A stretch of DNA of 64,000 nucleotides, from positions 135,014,753-135,078,752 of the forward strand of contig CM035439.1 of the NCBI GenBank assembly GCA_020310875.1, read 5' to 3'. A program made the position numbers and the translations under genes. Positions 18,180 through 30,238 of the stretch are shown here, piece by piece (the first letter of the stretch is position 1; each line of letters starts with the position of its first letter). Under the pieces are notes generated by a model. It did not search any database, was not told the origin of the DNA, and worked only from the letters and a program-made list of their open reading frames with translations. This stretch comes from Ceratopteris richardii (lineage: Eukaryota > Streptophyta > Polypodiopsida > Polypodiales > Pteridaceae).

Positions 18180-20110
18180 CTAGATTGGGGTGGTACAAAC
18201 GATCAAGGTTGTCTGTTAAATGGGTAGTTTCGAGTGTCGTGGTTAGTGTACTTTTGCTCGATATGACAATATACAATGGGTCCCTGGGTTGGTTGCCTAT
18301 TATAGGAGTAAGGTTGTGACAACCCTAAACCTCCTCTCGTGCAGACATGGAATGGATGATCTCCACCGCATTGAGTATAGCTCCTCACCATTGGCATTCT
18401 CCTGGGGAGGTTATGGTAATTCCTTTGTCCTTGTACTCCTAATTTCTTGGCTACTAAATCAGCCAATTCCTCTACCTTTCTCGTACTAGGTGTCGTGTTG
18501 CTCCTTGTGTCCTCCAATTTAGTAGAATTTTGTGTGGTTTTTAGATCATCCACCAAATTTTCTTCCAAATCTATGCACTCTTGAAGACACTCACTCATTG
18601 TTTGCAATCGCTTTACGTATGCTAAGGTTCTCAATGTCCCGTTGGTTAGACCATCTAGAAATAAGGATATCATCTTTTGTTGAGAAGGTCTCTCTGTCAT
18701 AGGGCATCGGTCTACATACTGATTAAACCTTGTAGCATCATTTGTTACTCTCTCATTAGGAAACTATTTGAAACTATGAAATAAGGATAATGAATTGTGT
18801 TTAATACCTCTTTTAGTGAATTCCCCAATGAATTCTTGGAAGAATTGTTCGATATTGCCAAAACAATTGCGGTCAATGGTTGAAACCAATTAAAGGCCAT
18901 TCGCGTGAGGGTTAGCCAAAATGATTCATATTGCACAAAAAAGTCATCCACTTGCTCTGCTTGCAATACTTGTTTCAATTTTGCAATGTGGTCATAGGCT
19001 TCTCCTCTGCCGTTGTAATGAACCGCATGCATTTTGCCACTTGGATTGGTCTCTGTCTCCTTCCTGGATCTGGGGGTCAAATTATGATAGGAACTGCTAA
19101 TCGTCCTGGGTCTATTCCTATTCCTACACCTTGATGTGGTCTTGCCCTAAATGTTGGCCTATTTATATTTCCCATTCCTTGGCTAATTTTCCTGTTAAGA
19201 TTAACTCCTAGCATAGAAAAATGAACATGAGGTATGATAGGAACACTATGTTGGCTAGTTTGTCTCGATGTCATGTTTTCCATACCTTGATGGGTCTCGA
19301 ATGGGTTTTGTGAGGTAGTTGCATGTTGTCAAGAAGGGAATACAAGCAATCCCGTATACTTTAGCAGTGAGCTATCTACTTCATCGATCAACCAATATCT
19401 CGTTTGATTCCGATCTAGGTAAGTGACTCTAGATGAATCTTCAGGATCCCTCAATTTGTATATAGTGACTGGGTAGATGCCTTCTCCTTGTGTGGGTGAA
19501 TCGGTCTGTAGTAGTAGGTTGGATCCATTCACCAACTATAGTAGGTCTAATCCATTCACCAAGTACACATCCACTAGATAATCATCTTGGGGTATCAGTT
19601 CTCCTCTCAACACGTGAGTGACCACTGACTTTCCCCTTGAGGTTGTCATGATGTTTCCAATATTGGTTCTCTCAGAGGTTCCTAGTCCCTCCAACTCTCC
19701 TCTCTCATTAATCTGATCAGGATTTTCTATTGCCACATAGATTTTGCCTATTTGTCCATATAGATATCTCCTTCGTATTTCACAACTGTTCTTGGGATTA
19801 TCTTAGAGTCTATTGTGTTTATCATTATTGCAACTGACCTATTGAGTCCATCGAGGGGGATGGAGTATTCCTTGCAAGTTAGTGGACACATATTGAAGAG
19901 AAGTTTGATAATCTCCCTCCACAACAGACATAAAACCTTCCCTAGGTACTAAACTCTACATGTCCTCAGAAGCCATGAGTCTTTCCTCCTCAGAGTCACT
20001 GGAAGTGTCTGAGTAGTTAGAGTGATGGTTGGGTTGGGTTGCACATCCCACAGAAGATATGACATTCCTTCAATTGTCTAGCACTCTCGCTGATCTCAAG
20101 TTCATTCACC
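18180..20110 (-). pseudogene. gag: Element D gag remnant
   Basis: Minus-strand fragments in A1 Gag order. About 20110-19540 includes a DTSSDSEE segment, IENPDQ, and RGKSVVTHVLRGELIPQDD (A1: RGRSVLTRIMNPEWIPQDN). About 19535-19330 includes YKLRDPEDSSRVTYLD (A1: YEFKDPDSPGQVTYLD). About 19080-18745 is the capsid part with GEAYDHIAKLKQVLQAEQVDD. At 18700-18203 come SLFLDGLTNGTLRTLAYVK, a degenerate knuckle (CGGDHPFHVC) and YCHIEQKYTNH. Internal stops and frame changes make it non-functional. Compared with A1 it is a sister family, not a recent copy. Confidence 0.82.
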
Positions 20111-20204
20111 ACATGGGTCCTAGGTCTTTTCTAAGCTATATTGGCTTTCCTGGCTTCTCCCAATTCTCTTTCCTCCTCCAAACTCTTCTACTTACCCATG
20201 ATAT

Positions 20205-20870
20205 GTGATACCACTCTGTGGTGATACATGATACTACTTGTACTCGATACATGGTACTACTTTTTTGATGATACATGATGTCACTTTTCTAGATACGATA
20301 CTCCTAGACTTAGCGATCCACGATACCCACTTATTAAGATGCATGATACTAGCCTTTAGCAATATGGTACTTGTCTACAAACGATACATGGTACTTCATG
20401 TTAGACGATATGCGATACCTTTCCATGATGATACCACTTTGCCGTGGTGCACAATACCAGATTTAGATGATACACAATACATGGACTTGACGATACATGA
20501 TACCTAATTGGTATCATGATAGTCAAGGATGATACTTCAGCCAAATATGGTCTAACTTTAGTTTCTTTAATGTGCAAAAAGTACCTCACACACTCCTCTT
20601 CTCCTTCAACCTACTATGGGTGAACAATCTCACTCCAAACCCTTTATGCTACCCCACGATACCATTACTGTGTTGTGTCACGTTTGTGAGTGCTATACTG
20701 ATTTTCAAAGATTTATGCAATGAAAATATTCACCTTTAGAACTAGGTCTTCAAGTGCTCGCTCTCAGACAATTGCTAGTCTTTGCGTTCTCCATGATACC
20801 ATGCCCACGATACCACATGCAGCTCGTTCATGATACTTGTTTCAAAACAAGTGATTGTAAACTAATGTGA
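20205..20870 (-). repeat. Element D leader repeats with GTATCATG/TATCGTG motif
   Basis: Irregular repeats of GATACATGATAC, CGATACATGGTAC and related forms on the plus strand (GTATCATGTATC on the element's own strand), densest at 20215-20530 with further copies to about 20840. They lie in the leader between the PBS and gag of D, the same place as the arrays in A1 and A3. Nothing else was found in this stretch. Confidence 0.75.
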
Positions 20871-21177
20871 TTTTGTTGTTTAAGGCCTTGGGTGACCAAG
20901 GGTCTGAATTGAAAAGAATTAATTTTTTTCTTCTTTTTTTTTCTTGATTTTTTTGTGGTAACCTGCCTATCCTAATCCTACCTCTCTCTTTCATAAACCC
21001 TAAATCTTTCTCATTCCCTCGCTCCTAACCCTATAAACTCATTACACACACCCCTAAAGTGTGAAGTAAAAGGTGCAAAAGTGTTTTGTGACTTGCCACT
21101 ACCTAAAATTACCTCTACTCACATGACTCGTTCACTCCATAGCTATCACCATCATGTAGACACTTGATTGGACTAGT
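20871..21177 (-). other. Element D leader, proximal part
   Basis: Non-coding AT-rich sequence between the repeat region and the PBS of D. I see no gene or further repeat in it. Confidence 0.5.
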
Positions 21178-21195
21178 TCCCTGACAACGGTATCA
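21178..21195 (-). promoter_or_regulatory. Element D decayed tRNA-Asp PBS
   Basis: On the minus strand TGATACCGTTGTCAGGGA matches the tRNA-Asp PBS at 13 of 18 positions, and all five mismatches are transitions, as expected from deamination of methylated cytosine. It fixes the start of the D leader and the LTR end near 21200. Confidence 0.65.
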
Positions 21196-21199
21196 AAAA

Positions 21200-21462
21200 T
21201 GTGTGTACCTAAGTCGTAGAGCCTTAGGGACCTGTGTCAACTAAGACTATACCTCAATCACCCCACAAGTGCATATAGTGGTGGATTAATACACGTTTAA
21301 TTATCAATCCATGAAATTAGATATATCAAGTGTATGAAGACATGTGCACACATGATGTTATGTGAAGTAACAAAGCTACAATGCATGTGACTAAGTTCAA
21401 CTCGCTCTCCTACTCCTTAATCCTCTAGAAATACATGCCGTGATACTTGTAACAATAGTAAG
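21200..21462 (-). repeat. Element D LTR, partial
   Basis: Starts (on the minus strand, its 3' end) with ...ACACACA, 4 nt from the PBS, and runs right to 21462, where the element B LTR interrupts it. No second D LTR lies in the window, so the boundaries rest on the PBS and the CA end. Confidence 0.5.
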
Positions 21463-22273
21463 TGTTGAGACCTCAGATTCATACTAGTCAAGGTCAACAA
21501 AGTCAAGGTCAAAGTTAGCATAGGCAGAATTAAAGTGTTGAAGTTCAAGGGTCAAAGTGCACAGGTAGGGTAAATTGGAGAAAGTGGATGCAGGTCACAG
21601 AGGTATATTTCTAATTTCCCTAAGGTTCAAAAGTGAAGAATTAAAGGAAAAAGGTCAAGGCATGTGAAGCGACAGTGTACGCCAAAGTGAAATATGGCCC
21701 CAATTAAAACTATTTGTTTTAGTATAATGCCACTAGAAGACAAAAGAGGGATTCGTTGGACGTCACCTAAGGAGACAATCTTGGGACATCAAGGGAGGAC
21801 CAAGATACTCTTGCAGTTAGGAGAGAGAAGTGGAAGAAAAAACATAGTGTGCGATGCAGAGAAGTGAAGTGCAAGGTGTGCATGAAGAGTGACCACAGAA
21901 GTGTGCAGAGGAGTGCTAAGCTAGTCCCCCAAGGATCCCAAGGTCTCATTGAAGTGTGCGCATGCCGACACAAGGTATCCATCCCTCCCCCTTAGTGGAA
22001 GCTTGGTGCAAGGTGTGCACAAGTGCAGGCTTGGAGAAGGTGGAGATTTGGTGCAGAGGCGGCCGGCAGCAACAAGTTCCTTGGGTATTTGGTATTTTGT
22101 AATTGAGCACTCTATGGGATTTTGCACAGAAGCATTGGATTGTATTGTGCTTCACATCGTATTTGTCTTATTATAATCAATCGACAGAGGCTTCCAGTGT
22201 GTATCTTTCTTCTTTTCTTTCCCTTTTCTCCTACAAACACTCAAATCCCTTCTTGTCCAAGAAACCCCCAACA
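21463..22273 (+). repeat. Element B 5' LTR (811 bp)
   Basis: Starts TGTTGAGACCTC and ends CCCCCAACA, followed by the PBS. It matches the inverted copy at 43523-44398 over its full length, by eye about 93-95 percent. It lacks about 66 bp present in the inverted copy after GCAGTTAGGAG, and the gap is bordered by repeated GAG, suggesting a microhomology deletion. Confidence 0.88.
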
Positions 22274-22278
22274 AAATT

Positions 22279-22295
22279 TGGTACGCCCGGTGGGA
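22279..22295 (+). promoter_or_regulatory. Element B primer-binding site
   Basis: TGGTACGCCCGGTGGGA, 5 nt after the LTR end. It resembles the TGGCACGCCCGGTGGGA type of PBS seen in other plant Ty3/Gypsy elements. I am not certain of the tRNA and do not assign it. Confidence 0.7.
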
Positions 22296-22529
22296 CTCCA
22301 AGGAGATTTGAGCATAGGAGAAGACATATTGCAGTTGGAGAAGCACTATTCAAGTTTCAACAGTACGACTTCAGTGGACTAAGAGGTACATATTCTTATC
22401 AATTATCTCACACTAAGAGGACTATGAACAGCCCATGACTGCAACCCGGTACCAAACATTGAGGGTCACCTGCAAGCAAACAAGAAGGAAGGTTGTTAGA
22501 AGATCCTCTAGTCCATTATCTTCAACCTC

Positions 22530-22935
22530 ATCCATAAAGAGCATGGCGGGACAGGTAGACTTGGAAACCTTACTATCAAGATAAAATATAAAATTTCCTT
22601 CTTTCAAAGGCCTAGCTCAAGAGGATCCGGACCAGCATATTAGAAGGTTTTTGGCATTATGCAAGACTAGAGGATTGATGGGTAGGGAGGATTTTTTTTT
22701 ATACTCTTCCCTGCCACATTAGAAGGATTAGCAGATAAATGGTTCAACCAATTTGCTGAGAACCATTTTACAACTTGGGACTTGATGAAAGATGCATTCA
22801 AAAATCAATTCTAGCATGGAAATACTGCAAAGATCATCATAGAAGAACTAGAAAATTTGAGATTGGGTCCAGGTGAAAGGTTCCCAGAGTTTGTGACTAG
22901 GGCCAAGGCACTAATGGCTAAATTGCCAGATCCAC
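22530..22935 (+). pseudogene. gag: Element B gag, N-terminal capsid part
   Basis: Across two frame changes it reads FPSFKGLAQEDPDQHIRRFL, then LEGLADKWFNQFAENHFTTW, then GPGERFPEFVTRAKALMAKL. These are the hallmarks of the retrotransposon Gag capsid domain. It breaks off at about 22936, where A2 begins, and the knuckle part resumes at 35105. The central piece between these is missing, so the A2 junction also deleted B sequence. Confidence 0.8.
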
Positions 22936-25900
22936 CATCAGATAGTGATCCAAGTGACCATAGTTTTGACTCCACACATATTGATATCCCACAGGCTTAC
23001 TACATGCAGTCACCTGAGCATGACGAGTCATACTATTATGAAGACCCAAGTGAAAATAGTGGGGAGCTTGAGTATGCTAATGTCATGTACACAAACCCCA
23101 ACTCTAGACCTCAACCTAGGCAGGTACGGCCCCCATTTCCTAGAGGACCATGCTTTCGATGTCAGGGAGATCACCTTATACGTGATTGCCCACTGTCTGC
23201 CCCTACACAACCCCTACCAGTGACAATTCAGGGCTTCTATCAAGATTGCAAAAAAGAGCATCTCTTACGAGATTGTCCGAAGAATCCCAATACCTGCCAA
23301 AAATCACTCCTATCAACGTCATTGGACTAGTAGTAGACTCTACAGGAAGTGTAACTTCCACTGCCCCAGTGCATGTGGTCACTAGAGCTCAAGCCTTGCA
23401 GGAAACTCAAGGAGTAGGTTTGGGAAAGAATTCTGAGGTTAGTGAGACAGAGAGTATAACTAAGAAAAGGACAAGCGCTTGGAGAGGTAGCCACGAAAGA
23501 ATGAAAAGACAATGGTCACAGAAAATGAGCGAACTTGAAGAAAGCTTGAGAGAAACCAAAGCAAAGATAAGTGAACTCGCATCTCAAAACCACTCTCACA
23601 CCACCCCTCCACCACCGTTTCCATCTCCCTCCAACCCATCACCTTCCATTCCCCAACATTCTAATCCACCACACGTAACCCACCCACCACCCAGAGTAGG
23701 ATCAGTCCTAGCAGATCCCACTCCTCAGGATCTAGACATGATGCTTAAACATATCAGGCCAGAATCCAAGAAGGGCCAAACGTGACATATCATGACAAAT
23801 GTTACCCTAGAGCCGATCTAGAAATAGAGAGAACAAAGCTTTGTGCTAAGATGGTCGAATTGGCGCAAGCCATGTTTGAAGCCAGTCGCTTGTCCAATGG
23901 CTCTAGCTCCACTAGAACACCATTGCATTTTGACGGTCTAATAGATAGATTGGAAAGGCTACTTGCAAAGTCTGGGAAATGAGCCCCCTCCCAGCTTGAG
24001 GGGAGTGCAAGAGATAGAATAAGCTTTCCTCCCCAGGAAGCTTATGTGCTCAACTCCACTGGACCAGACACTTCTTCTTCTATGAATAGGTATTCACCAG
24101 AGCTCCTGAGAGAGATTCAAGAAGAGAAGTGGGCAAAGGAAAGTGAAGTCCCTCCTCCCATTGAACTTGTGGATGACACACATGATCAATTCCCACAGGA
24201 CATCCCTTCTATCTATGAAGAACGGGAAAGTGCCCACCCTCATCAGAGGTTAGACTTTGAGTCTAATTCCTTGCAAGAGTTACCACATTTCACAGGCCCA
24301 TGGGAAACTAAGTCAACATGCATGAGAGCGCCCACGGTCATGATAAGAAATGAAGATTCGATCATACCTAGGAATACTGAGGTAGTAAAAAACACTAAAG
24401 TGCAGTGCAATCTCACTTTAGAAGAGCTACTCAAAGTTAAGCCAGAAGTGTGGAAACACGTAGCCAAAGAAGTGCCAAACTTAACCAAATCTCGTTCCCA
24501 CGTAGGATCCCACAGAACAGTACCAGAAATACCCTTGGATAAGATAGGAGACATGAGTGAAGGAGAGGAAGGAAATACCTATCTACCAGTTACCCATCAG
24601 GGATACACAACCAAGGCAATTTTGGACTCAGGTGCAGGAGTTGCAATTGCTACCACTTCCTTATGGAAGCGTTGGGGCAAGCCAGCACTCATGCCAACGA
24701 GAATAAAATTGCAGATGGCCGATGGTCATATTGAAAGGCCCTTAGGATTGCTAGAAGGAATAACTCTCACTACATGTGGTGTTGAGTTTGAGCATACTTT
24801 TGCTATATGCGACTTTAGCAAAAACCAAGCCTACGAGATGATTTTGGGAAGGCCATTTATGCGGCAATTGCAAGTAGTACAGGATTGGGGAACCAATTCC
24901 TTGTATTTGCAACATCTAGGTGTTACAAACCAAAGTCAATCTCAAGGATTACTCTCATAGAGACGTACCGCCTATTCAATGGAATCCCATCCATAGAGCC
25001 AAAGATGAGACTGAGTCTGTGCATTCCATAGGATCCGGATCCTCATGGATGCATGAAGACACTCACTTATCGATGTGTAAGGTAGCAGTAGAAGAAGAGA
25101 AGAGAGAGAAAGCCAGAGAGGTAGGTGCAAAAGAAACCCATAGATCAATTCAAGACCCAGCCTATGCACCTGTAGTTTTTCCTGACGAAGAATTTGAGCC
25201 TCACGGCTGGGCTGAAATTTTAGCAACAATGGACGTAGCCATCAATGAAGAACAATGGACACCCCACTGTGATGAGGATGGCTATGACATTTCAGTCTTT
25301 TCAATAGAACCAATCATGGGAGATGCAGTGTTAGAAGAATGCGAACCTAGCCCTGATGCATTTGAGGATGCAAGTGACTCCAACTTAGAGTCAATCATTA
25401 TGGACCCACCTTTTGCATCAGATGAAGAATACTTCCATGAAGTAGAAGTTCACCCTCAGAGACATGAAGAGATCATTAATGATATGAGATTAACCACACA
25501 AGTGACCACTAAGAGTGAAGGAAAGAAAAGGAAGAAGAGAGAAGTCATACCAGTAGAGCGAGAGTCCTTGTTTGAGGTCCCTGAGAACTTTAAAAAATAC
25601 GAGATAGACGATAGGAGATTCATGATAAGAATGCCTAAATGCGAGGCACAATCAGGAGAGGCCTATGATAGCAAGGAAACTACTACGAAAATAGTGGTAG
25701 CCATAGAAGAGGGAGAAGAAAGATGCACCTACATAGGGCATGACCTGACGGAAGAAGAAGAGCAAGAGTTGATAGCTTTGCTAAGGGAGTATCGAGATGT
25801 ATTCGCTTGGAGCTACAAGGACCTGAAAGGTGTAGACCCTGACATATGCTCACATACAATCCCCATGACTTCAGAGGCTAGGCCCTCTAAGCAAAAGCCA

Positions 25901-28900
25901 TACACATACAATGACAACTATGCGGCCAAGATCAAGGAAGAGATAGATCGCTTGGTTGAAGCTGGATTTATCTATGAAATTGAGCATACTGAATGGGTAT
26001 CCCCCATTGTAGTGGTGCCCAAAAAGAATGGCAAATTACGTGTATGCATTAACTTGAAGAAGGATAATGCAGCCACTATCAGGGATAGTTATCCGCTTCC
26101 TATCACCGAGCATCTATTAGAAAGGGTAGCACGCAAGGAAGTGTACAGCTTCCTAGATGGGTTCTCTGGCTACAATCAAGTAGCCATTGCACCAGAAGAT
26201 CAGCATAAGACGGCTTTTGCCACAGAGTGGGGCATATTTGCCTTTCGGGTAATGCCATTCGGGCTTACCAATGCACCTGCTACCTTTCAAAGATTGATGT
26301 GTCACGTGTTTAAAGAGTTCTGGAGGAAGAATTTGGAAGTCTATGTTGATGATCTATGTGCTTTTCATGGTCAGGCAAGGCAAGATCCTAGGACACATAG
26401 TGTCAAAGAACGGCATATCCACTGACGAAGAGAAAGTGAGAGCCATTGCAGAACTACCTAGGCCAAGGAATGTCAAGGAGGTACAGGCCTTCATGGGGCA
26501 TTATGGTTACTACCGTTGGTTCATTCACATGTATGCCGTCATTGCAAAGCCTCTATATGCCCTTCTAACTAACTTTGAGTGGACTGATGAGTGTGAGAAC
26601 TCTTTCACGGAGCTCAAATGAAGATTGTGTTCAGCACCAATCCTGACCACACTAGATTGGAATAAGCCATTCCATGTCCATGTAGATGCATCCAATTATG
26701 CAATTGGATGCGTGCTAGCACAACCTACCGGTGAAGGTAATATGGATCTTCCAATTGCCTATGCCAGTAGACAACTGAATGCAGCTGAACAAAATTATAC
26801 CACCACTGAACGGGAGGGGTTAGGCATGGTATACACAGTTAAAAAGTTTAGACACTATTTGCTTGCAAATAAGTTTAAATTTTTTACTGATCATCAAGCT
26901 CTATTGTACTTGGTAAACAAGCCATGCAATACAGGTAGGTTGGTAAGATGGTTCCTCTTGCTAATGGAATACGACTTTGAAGTTGTGGTGAGGAAAGGAA
27001 AGACCCATCTGAGAGCAGATCATCTCTCTAGGCTCACATCAAGAGAGGCCCCACAAGGAGTGTCAGATGACTTACCTGATGCTTACTTGTTTAATTTGGA
27101 AGTTGTACCTCAGTGGGCTAAGCTATTAGTGCCAGTATTAACATACGGGCGTAATCACTCAAAAATAAACACACAAGATAGGGAGATAGTAAAAGCTCAA
27201 AAGTATCATATCTTGGCAGGAAGTATGTACAAGCATACCGATCAGGGAGTATTAGCCTGTTGCGTAGAGGAGGACGAGTACGCTAAATGGTTGCAATTAG
27301 CACATGTAGGTGCATTAGAGCAACACTACTCAAAACAACGAACCCTACAGACTCTAAGCAAACTAGGAGTGCATTGGCCAACATGGAAGTTGATGTCCAT
27401 AGAATGTGCAAAGAATGCCCAATCTGTCGCACTAAACCACCAGTGGAACACGCCACTCTTTATCGAGTGTCTCTAGTGCCAGATTGGAGTGAACCACTGG
27501 TAGCCTTCTTGAGGACGAAAACATTCCCTCAAGATATGACATTGGCGAGACAAATAAGTTTGGAACAAGAAGCCTTGGAGTACGCACTCGTTGGTGATAA
27601 TTTATACGAACGTGGTAAAGATGGTTACCTAAGACTGTGTGTCCATGAGAGCGAATATATGAAGATATTAGAGACTGCTCACCAAGGTGTAGCAGGAGGA
27701 CACTTTGGTCCAGACCGGGTGATCAAGGCAATACTATTTGCAGGATTTTGGTGGCCCACCCTTCACATGGATGCTCATACCTATGTGAAGAGGTGTGAGG
27801 TTTGTCAGCGGACTCAGTATCCGATACGCAAGGATGAGATGCCATTGAAACCTATGATGGGTGGACGTGCATTCTCTAAGTGGGGAATAGACTTTGTTGG
27901 ACCTATTAATCCCCCAGTTAAGGGTTCACATGCTGAGTATATCATTGTGGCCACAGACTATCTAACCAAGTGTGTAGAAGTGAAAGCCACTACAAAAAAT
28001 GATGCTCAAACAACAGCAAAGTTCTTATTTGAAAATGTGTTCATGAGGTACGGGCTACCTATAGAGTTGGTTAGTGATAGAGGGACTCACTTCTTAAATG
28101 AAGTCATTGAAAATCTTCTTGAAGAGTTCTTGGTGATGCACAAGAAGTCTGCCCCCTATCATCCACAAGCTAATGGCCAGGCTGAGAGCACAAATAAGAT
28201 CTTATGCAATGTGCTGACTAAATTGGTGAATAACAAACGCTCTGATTGGGACAAACAGCTACACCATGCTGTTTGGGCATACCGAGTTGCCTATAAAACG
28301 GTACTCCAAGCCACACCCTTTCAGATGGTGTTTGGCTAGAATTCAGTGCTACTATTGGATTTTTTTGATACCTATGTTAAAGATAGCACAAGAGCATCAC
28401 TAGTCAGGCCATGAACTCTCCTCTAGAATCTTTGATCTTGAACGTTTAGGGGAGACACGATTGAGAGCTGGAGCAGGAATCTATGCAGCCAAGAAGAGGC
28501 AAAAGGCGTATTTTGATACACATGTGAAGGATAAAGGCTTGAAAGCAGGAGACCTAGTCCTAGTCTACACATTGAAGCAACATGCACGAAAATTAGAGAA
28601 AAGGGGCTATGGACCAATGATTATCAATAGGATCTCTACAAGCGGAGCAGTACAACTAGCCACTCTAGAGGGTGACGTACTACCAAGTTACATAAGCGGA
28701 TGTAGATTCAAGCTATATCAAGAACCCTTAACTGAAGAAATGCTCAATCGACTCAATACTGTAAGGAATGTAAGGATGAGGAAAAGAGAATTCGAGAAGA
28801 AGCACAAGCTGAAGCTTTAGAACGCATTCGACGAATGAAATTGAGAAGGCAAGGTAGAGATCAACCCATGACTGACGCTCATGAAGCTCTAGGTTATCAC

Positions 28901-29566
28901 ATGGCCATGTGCAAAGCTTCAAGTGAACTGGCCCATAAGATAGTTGATCGACGACCTTTTGTGACCCTAGAAGTAGGACAAGGAGAGAGTGCAAGGACCG
29001 TGAGAGCTTTAATTGATTCAGGAGCGGCCACTAGTGCAGTTCGACTTTCTTATTGCCAACAATTTCAATTGGAGGTAAAACCCCTAGAAGCATATCTGAT
29101 AGGATTAGGAGGTGTTGAAACTCCTTGCATGGGAGAGGTGGAACTTCCCCTTCACATTCAAGAGGTCCTCATGCCAGCAAAAGCACTAGTATGTGAAGAC
29201 GAGGATCTTACCGAACCTCTCGTCTTGGGCCAAGACTGGATCTATGATCACACAGTCAACCTCAACCTAAGAAGTGGACTTCTTCAGGCTTGGGTAGGCC
29301 AAAGCCGCCTTACGATTGAATTAGAAAATCAAGCACTCAAACCATTAGAACAGGCACCAACTCCTGGTCCCTCTAGGAACCCACATGAAGATAATGTTAT
29401 TCTTTTCCAAAGTTCTATGGTGCAGAGGATTGTCACTCTTGCCAAAGGTACAGAAGTCAAGGAGGAACTCCCATCTGTTCCAGAGAAGAACCTAAAGGGG
29501 AAGGCTCAGCAACACCCGACACTAAGGAGACCGATGAACAAGAAGCATGAGCACCAACTTCGGTAG
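22936..29566 (+). pseudogene. pol: A2 gag-pol pseudogene
   Basis: Same order as A1: knuckles (CFRCQGDHLIRDC and a second in which Cys/Gly are changed to QDCKKEH), linker, protease 1 (LDSGAGVAIA), RT to YVDDLC, RNase H, first HHCC module (AHVGALEQHYSKQRT), second HHCC module (AHQGVAGGHFGPDRV), integrase core (ATDYLTK, VSDRGTH, GQAEST), and second protease (IDSGAATSAVR ... LVLGQDW). Inactivating changes include frameshifts near 23290, 24950 and 27390, stops at about 23785, 23980, 26619 and 28338, and a deletion after the RT motif at about 26365. The reading frame of 22857-23330 happens to fuse B Gag in frame with A2. The unusual domain layout of A1 is therefore shared by a diverged copy. Confidence 0.9.
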
Positions 29567-30238
29567 TATGAAGTGCCTCATGGCATGAAATAGATATGGA
29601 TACGCAAGGGGGAAAAAATCACGGCCCCAAAGACAGGGTCTCAGAAGAGCATCAAGCAAGCCACACTGTCAAGGACTAAAACGAAGGAGATCCCTAGTCA
29701 ACACTCTAGGCATACCATGTCGCCCAAGGCCTACTTACGAGCCCAAATAGCTCCAACTCTAGTCACTAGAATAATTCAACACTCACAAGTCCTCTCTCAG
29801 GAACTCTACTTACATCCCACACTAACACGCACTTGGTCAAACCTAGGAATTTCTGGAAATGGGTACCCAAAAGGTCCCAAATCAAGCACAATCTAGTCCA
29901 TGAACCTTTAACCGTCATCAGCTCAAGGAGCTACGAATCCTCAAACAAAATCTGGAGAATTAAACCCTGTATCAAACCCCCAGACCCAATTTTTTAAATC
30001 CATCCACTCTGAAGTAGATGCATTCTGAGTACCTTGCATATCCAAAGTATGCATCTAGAATGACACTAACCACTAACCACCACTCACATCTATCACAAAC
30101 ACTTCACCTCTAACCACTAACCATCTCGATTGTCATGTTAGTATTGTGGAGGGAACACTATTACATCCTGTTTCCTATGCAACACTAATGTGCCTCTCTT
30201 CTGCTAGCAGATAAGCATCAACTGTTGCAAGGAGTCTC
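29567..30238 (+). other. A2 pol tail and spacer before the extra ORF
   Basis: Decayed equivalent of the A1 Pol basic tail (ATATGGATACGCAAGGG, AAATGGGTACCCAAAAGG), then a spacer with conserved CACTAAT and a 3' splice-site-like CTGCTAG at 30201-30207, as before the A1 extra ORF. Confidence 0.7.

Larger units (their letters stand above)
1..21462 (-). mobile_element. Element D: decayed Ty3/Gypsy retrotransposon, interrupted by A1
   Basis: Minus-strand relative of the A family. From its 5' end (right) it shows part of an LTR (21462-21200), a decayed tRNA-Asp PBS, a leader with repeats, a gag remnant (about 20110-18180), a Gln/Pro/Tyr-rich linker, then element A1, then the second zinc-knuckle region and the segment leading to protease (1636-1). 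The rest of pol lies left of the window. Protein order and motifs match A1 throughout, but frameshifts and stops are frequent. Its LTR is cut at 21462 by element B. The continuation of the LTR may lie after 44398, but I could not confirm it. Confidence 0.8.

Noticed and set aside
20205-20530. tRNA genes or structured RNA in the GATACATGATAC region
   Set aside because: No cloverleaf or A/B box arrangement; the pattern is an irregular short repeat in a retrotransposon leader.
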